From contig JADHUX010000021.1 in assembly GCA_016784285.1 (NCBI GenBank), forward strand, positions 1-8,050: a stretch of 8,050 nucleotides of DNA, written 5' to 3'. This DNA comes from Parcubacteria group bacterium (GTDB lineage Bacteria; Patescibacteriota; Minisyncoccia; Phycocordibacterales; UBA2163). A program made the position numbers and the translations under genes. How positions within the stretch are numbered: the stretch's first letter is position 1; each line of letters begins with the position of its first letter. Positions 5,543 through 8,050 of this stretch are shown here, in pieces. Under the pieces are notes generated by a model. That model was not told the origin of the DNA, searched no databases, and saw nothing but the letters and a program-made list of their open reading frames with translations.

Positions 5543-6418
5543 TTACTCTAAATTTTTCTCCGCGTCTAGAAATTTCTGAATATCTCCATCTAAGACTTTC
5601 TCTACATCACGAACTTCCACATCTGTCCTATGATCTTTAACCATTTTATACGGATGAAGTACATAAGAACGTATCTGACTTCCCCACTCTATACTTGTAG
5701 TAGCGCTTATTGAGAGCCCCTTTTCATGCTTTTTACGGTCTTCTTCACGCTTTTTAAATAGCTTACCTTTCAGAAGCTCTAATGCTTTGTCTTTATTTTG
5801 AGCTTGAGAACGCTCTCCATCCACATGTACAGACAAGCCAGTTTCTTTATGCACTATTCGTACTGCAGTTTCTCTCTTATTTACGTTTTGCCCACCTGGT
5901 CCACTAGAACGTGCGAAGCCTATCTCTAACTCATCGTCTTCAATATTAAAGTCTGCAAGCTTATCAAGCTTTGGCACTACCTCTACCATTGAAAAGCTAG
6001 TATGCCGAAGCTTCTTCGCATTAAACGGTGAGACTCTTACAAGTCTGTGTACACCTGATTCGTTTTTCAAAACTCCATATGACTTCTTAGCATCTACTTC
6101 AAAAGTTATGTTTCTATAACCACCATGATCATTTTCATTTTTATGTATTATATAAACTTCCCATCCTCTACTCTCAACATATTTTCTATACATCTCAAAA
6201 AGCATATTAGTAAAGTCCTCTGCGTCGTCCCCACCTGCACCAGAGAAGATCGTTATCACTGCATTTGAGCTGTCATACTTGCCACCACCTTCAAGCTCTA
6301 CCTTTAACTCTCCAAGCTCGCGGATTGTAGCTTGTGCTTTGTCTTTGTCAGCCCAAAAGTCAGTAGCTTGCATCGCCTCTTCTATCTCTTCTATCCTTTT
6401 TTTTATTTCTTCTTTCAT
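5543..6418 (-). CDS. prfB: Peptide chain release factor 2, N-terminally shortened
   Basis: 291 residues from the ATG at 6418. The SPF tripeptide (130-132, in VSPFNAKKLRHTSF) identifies RF2, which reads UAA and UGA, rather than RF1. GGQ (175-177, in SSGPGGQNVN) is the peptidyl-tRNA hydrolysis motif, and the SPF-GGQ spacing of 45 equals that of E. coli RF2. SPF lies about 75 residues earlier than in E. coli RF2 (residue 205). Comparison from memory indicates loss of the extreme N-terminus and of roughly 50 residues of the domain 1 helices between the ...FWADKDKAQ and KYDS segments. The frame remains open 17 codons upstream, but that stretch is tRNA-Thr sequence, so MKEEIKKR is the start. No SD and no programmed +1 frameshift site are present. 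Confidence 0.95.
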   Translation of the reverse strand: MKEEIKKRIEEIEEAMQATDFWADKDKAQATIRELGELKVELEGGGKYDSSNAVITIFSGAGGDDAEDFTNMLFEMYRKYVESRGWEVYIIHKNENDHGGYRNITFEVDAKKSYGVLKNESGVHRLVRVSPFNAKKLRHTSFSMVEVVPKLDKLADFNIEDDELEIGFARSSGPGGQNVNKRETAVRIVHKETGLSVHVDGERSQAQNKDKALELLKGKLFKKREEDRKKHEKGLSISATTSIEWGSQIRSYVLHPYKMVKDHRTDVEVRDVEKVLDGDIQKFLDAEKNLE

Positions 6419-6427
6419 AGTGTTTTG

Positions 6428-6500
6428 AGCCGTCGCGCAGAATTGAACTGCGGACCTTTCCCTTACCATGGGAATGCTCTACCTACTGAGCTACGACGGC
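6428..6500 (-). tRNA. tRNA-Thr (anticodon GGU)
   Basis: A 73-nt cloverleaf on the minus strand. Acceptor GCCGTCG/CGACGGC; D arm GCTC-AGTAGGTA-GAGC; anticodon arm TTCCC-ATGGTAA-GGGAA with GGT at 34-36; variable AGGTC; T arm CGCAG-TTCAATT-CTGCG; discriminator T. CCA is not encoded. Its 3' end is only 9 nt before the prfB start, so it is the head of the prfB-ftsE-ftsX-pyrG transcript unless an internal promoter exists. 3' processing would leave prfB with a leader of about 9 nt. Confidence 0.95.
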
Positions 6501-6512
6501 GTAATATTGCCA

Positions 6513-6518
6513 AGTATA
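6513..6518 (-). promoter_or_regulatory. -10 element of the tRNA-Thr/prfB operon
   Basis: The minus strand reads TATACT (5 of 6 matches to TATAAT) 12 nt before tRNA-Thr, giving a start about 6 nt upstream of the tRNA. No good -35 is seen at 16-18 bp. It shares the 60-bp divergent gap with the alr promoter. Confidence 0.5.
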
Positions 6519-6541
6519 TCGTAATTCTAACTTTTTTGGTA

Positions 6542-6550
6542 TGGTATAGT
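6542..6550 (+). promoter_or_regulatory. Extended -10 promoter of alr
   Basis: TGG-TATAGT forms an extended -10 (TATAGT at 6545-6550). The expected transcription start is about 6557, three or four nucleotides before the alr ATG, implying a nearly leaderless mRNA. The -35 region is weak, as is common with extended -10 promoters. Confidence 0.6.
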
Positions 6551-6560
6551 TTAAATACTT

Positions 6561-7694
6561 ATGGGATCAAACTTAAAAACATGGGTTGAGATAGACAAAA
6601 AGTCAGCATTGCATAATGTGAAGGTTGTTCGTTCTATTCTCAAGAAAAAGACTAAAATGTATGCCGTAGTTAAGTCCAATGCTTATGGGCACGGTCTAAG
6701 AGAGTTCTCACTTATAGTCAATGACAAAGTTGATGGTTTTTGTGTAGATAGTGTACATGAAGGAACGACCCTAAGAAGTGTCGGAATCAAAAAACCAATA
6801 CTAGTACTTGGCCCCACTCTCTCAAAAGATGAGATAGATCTAGCAGTAGAAAATAATCTAGAAATCACTATATCTACTTTTGAAACTCTCAAGCAAGTCT
6901 CTCATATCAAGGGTAGCCCTTGCTTTCATATAAAAGTAGACACAGGTATGCACAGGCAGGGGTTCTTCGTTAATGAATTACAGAAAGTTATTAAAATAAT
7001 AAAAGACAATGAACTAAGTGGAAAATTAAAAGGGGCGTACACTCACTTTGCTTCAGCAAAAGATGCTACATACCCACACTATACTAACAAACAAATAGAA
7101 GAGTTTAAAAAAGCTCAAATAATATTTAAAAGGTTTGGTCTTGGGAAAATAATGTTCCATGCGTCTGCAAGTGGTGGAGCTATACTGTATCCGCATGCAC
7201 ACTTTGATATGGTGCGTATCGGTATAGGGCTTTACGGTTATTGGCCAAGCAAAGAAAGTAAAGTTCAACACTCTCTAGTAAATAAAAAAACTCTTTCACT
7301 AAAACCAGTATTAAGCTGGAAAGCAAAAGTAAGTGAAGTCAAAAAATTAAAAAAGGATGATTTTGTAGGTTATGACCTTACAGAAAGAATACAAAAAGAT
7401 ACTATTATAGCTATAGTACCTATAGGATATTGGCATGGGCTTTCAAGAGTGTTCTCACACCGAGGGTATGTACTTATAAAAGGTAAAAAATGCAGAATCA
7501 TAGGTAGGATATCTATGGATTTGATTACAGTAAAATGCAATGACATAAATGTAAAATCTGGAGACGTAGTCTCTATAATAGATAAAGACAAAAACGAAGT
7601 ACTAAGGGCCACTGACCTAGCGGAGATCGTAGGGACTGTAAGCTATGAGATAATTACTACTATTAACCCTCTTATAAAAAGAGTAGTAGTGTAA
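6561..7694 (+). CDS. alr: Alanine racemase (PLP-dependent)
   Basis: 377 residues, normal length. It interconverts L- and D-alanine, supplying D-Ala for peptidoglycan in the cytoplasm. K38 in YAVVKSNAYGHG forms the PLP Schiff base. HIKVDTGMHRQGF (123-135) carries the conserved Lys125 and Arg132. SASGG (202-206) lies in the PLP-binding region, and RIGIGLYGYWPS (219-230) includes the Arg219 that contacts the cofactor ring nitrogen. Y271 in VGYDLTER is the probable second catalytic base, with VPIGYWHGLSR (286-296) and GRISMD (315-320) completing the C-terminal domain. GYWHG replaces the common GYaDG. The start is chosen because WVEID at residue 8 is the conserved N-terminus. No SD precedes it and the promoter lies 10 nt upstream. 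It is divergent from tRNA-Thr/prfB. Confidence 0.97.
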   Translation: MGSNLKTWVEIDKKSALHNVKVVRSILKKKTKMYAVVKSNAYGHGLREFSLIVNDKVDGFCVDSVHEGTTLRSVGIKKPILVLGPTLSKDEIDLAVENNLEITISTFETLKQVSHIKGSPCFHIKVDTGMHRQGFFVNELQKVIKIIKDNELSGKLKGAYTHFASAKDATYPHYTNKQIEEFKKAQIIFKRFGLGKIMFHASASGGAILYPHAHFDMVRIGIGLYGYWPSKESKVQHSLVNKKTLSLKPVLSWKAKVSEVKKLKKDDFVGYDLTERIQKDTIIAIVPIGYWHGLSRVFSHRGYVLIKGKKCRIIGRISMDLITVKCNDINVKSGDVVSIIDKDKNEVLRATDLAEIVGTVSYEIITTINPLIKRVVV

Positions 7695-7753
7695 ATAAAA
7701 AACGCCCCGTTTCTCTAATAAACTTCAAAAGTTTATATCGAGAAACGAGGCGT
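7694..7753 (-). terminator. Strong intrinsic terminator on the minus strand (3' end of the candidate ncRNA)
   Basis: The outer arms (ACGCC-n-CGTTTCTC and GAGAAACG-n-GGCGT, 7702-7753) plus an inner ATAAACTT/AAGTTTAT helix form a long hairpin. The minus strand continues into a run of six T (7701-7696). The single imperfect pair is C-A in plus-strand RNA but U-G in minus-strand RNA, so the fold favours minus. On plus the tail CTATATT is a poor U-tract; it may still stop alr transcripts weakly. Confidence 0.8.
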
Positions 7754-7817
7754 CTATATTATACATCACCCACGATGTACCTACCTTCCAGCATTTTTTG
7801 TTATGATTATTTTATGA

Positions 7818-7826
7818 ATCACCTCC
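7818..7826 (-). promoter_or_regulatory. Orphan anti-SD-complementary sequence
   Basis: The minus strand reads GGAGGTGAT, a 9-nt match to the sequence complementary to the 16S rRNA 3' tail, but no ATG lies 5-12 nt downstream. The nearest ATG (7794) is 23 nt away and opens only an 11-codon frame. It may be the RBS of a tiny or non-ATG-started peptide, or a ribosome-contacting element of the RNA. Confidence 0.4.
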
Positions 7827-7862
7827 ATTCGTAATAAATAAAAAAATTATATTAAAGCTCGA

Positions 7863-7928
7863 GAGCGGACACTCCGTGCTAACAAAAAACTATCCTGAAA
7901 ACAATAAAAGCCACGAAGTGCCCCACTC
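7863..7928 (-). repeat. Long-range 12-bp helix inside the candidate ncRNA
   Basis: On the minus strand GGGCACTTCGTG pairs with CACGGAGTGTCC over an approximately 30-nt loop. Outer GAG/CTC and, past a bulged G, inner CT/AG pairs extend it. Positions 3 and 8 are G-U pairs; on the plus strand they would be A-C mismatches. This asymmetry marks minus-strand RNA as the functional molecule. Confidence 0.6.
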
Positions 7929-7974
7929 AATAATACAATCCAACGATGGATATCAGAGAACTACTTCTAATTTA

Positions 7975-8003
7975 ATAATAACTCTGATAAATAAAGAGGT
8001 CAA
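7975..8003 (-). promoter_or_regulatory. Sigma70-type promoter of the candidate ncRNA
   Basis: On the minus strand TTGACC (8003-7998, 5 of 6) and TATTAT (7980-7975, 5 of 6) are separated by exactly 17 bp, the best-matched promoter in the window. The start would be near 7968. Confidence 0.68.
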
Positions 8004-8007
8004 TTAC

Positions 8008-8016
8008 TTATCCACA
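8008..8016 (+). promoter_or_regulatory. Consensus DnaA box TTATCCACA
   Basis: An exact match to the high-affinity DnaA box, 4 bp upstream of the -35 element of the ncRNA promoter. DnaA could act as a regulator here, or the box could belong to an origin region continuing beyond 8050. Only one clear box is visible in the 35 bp that remain. Confidence 0.5.
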
Positions 8017-8050
8017 GGTGGTTATATTAAAACTTCCATATCTTTAAGTT

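Larger units (their letters stand above)
7694..7969 (-). ncRNA. Candidate structured non-coding RNA, about 270 nt
   Basis: A transcription unit on the minus strand bounded by a TTGACC-N17-TATTAT promoter and a T6 intrinsic terminator, with no ORF longer than a dozen or so codons. Predicted folds in order: an ATCCA/TGGAT hairpin (7951-7938); a long-range 12-bp helix GGGCACTTCGTG with CACGGAGTGTCC (arms within 7928-7909 and 7880-7863) that pairs fully only with two G-U pairs on this strand; an A/U-rich linker with an SD-like GGAGGTGAT (7826-7818); and the terminator hairpin. I find none of the hallmarks of RNase P RNA, SRP RNA or tmRNA, and it does not look like 6S RNA. It is convergent with alr. 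It could also be the transcript of a very small peptide gene. Confidence 0.5.

Noticed and set aside
6419..6469. A 17-codon upstream extension of prfB (start at 6469)
   Set aside because: The added codons are tRNA-Thr sequence read in frame; the ATG at 6418 is the plausible start.
7053..7612. Minus-strand ORFs opposite alr
   Set aside because: Antisense to conserved alanine racemase motifs, with no signals of their own; the minus-strand terminator at 7694-7753 also argues against read-through.
7759..7794. 11-codon ORF MLEGRYIVGDV as a gene
   Set aside because: Too short, the SD-like sequence is 23 nt away, and there is no other support; kept only as a finding.
7855..8050. Chromosomal origin oriC
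   Set aside because: Only one consensus DnaA box is visible and no dnaA or dnaN is in the window; kept as a possibility for sequence beyond the edge.

Overview
The window is AT-rich, gene-dense bacterial DNA, most likely from a small-genome lineage of the Patescibacteria/CPR type (Parcubacteria-like). This assignment is inferred from several traits: compact ORFs, starts mostly without Shine-Dalgarno (SD) sequences, tRNA genes without an encoded CCA, and shortened housekeeping proteins. It cannot be proved from this window. UGA is used as a stop codon (methyltransferase gene) and a release factor 2 gene is present, so the code is standard code 11 rather than the UGA=Gly code of Gracilibacteria and SR1.

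Layout. 1-1331 (minus): a translationally coupled pair, a class I SAM-dependent methyltransferase followed by a peptidase S51 family serine hydrolase that runs off the left edge. 1344-2030: an intergenic and tRNA region packed with perfect dyads. Its centre is unusual: an intact tRNA-Gln(CUG) lies between the separated 5' and 3' parts of a second tRNA-Gln(CUG). The outer acceptor arms still pair with each other and carry a compensatory base-pair difference from the inner tRNA. 2046-2201 (plus): an unrecognised 51-codon gene with a perfect SD. It converges on pyrG at a shared bidirectional terminator. 2246-6500 (minus): one apparent transcription unit, tRNA-Thr(GGU) - prfB - ftsE - ftsX - pyrG, joining translation termination, divisome control and CTP synthesis. 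6561-7694 (plus): alanine racemase, divergent from tRNA-Thr and probably translated from a nearly leaderless mRNA. 7694-8050: no sizeable gene, but the minus strand holds a good sigma70-type promoter, a 12-bp long-range helix and a strong intrinsic terminator. G-U pairs in both helices form only in the minus-strand RNA, so this looks like an unannotated structured non-coding RNA. A consensus DnaA box lies next to its promoter.

Function. FtsE/FtsX regulate septal peptidoglycan hydrolysis and Alr makes D-alanine for the same wall. PrfB, tRNA-Thr and tRNA-Gln serve translation. PyrG supplies CTP. The most interesting items are the nested tRNA-Gln locus, the candidate ncRNA, the N-terminally reduced RF2 placed directly behind a tRNA, and the small SD-driven ORF.
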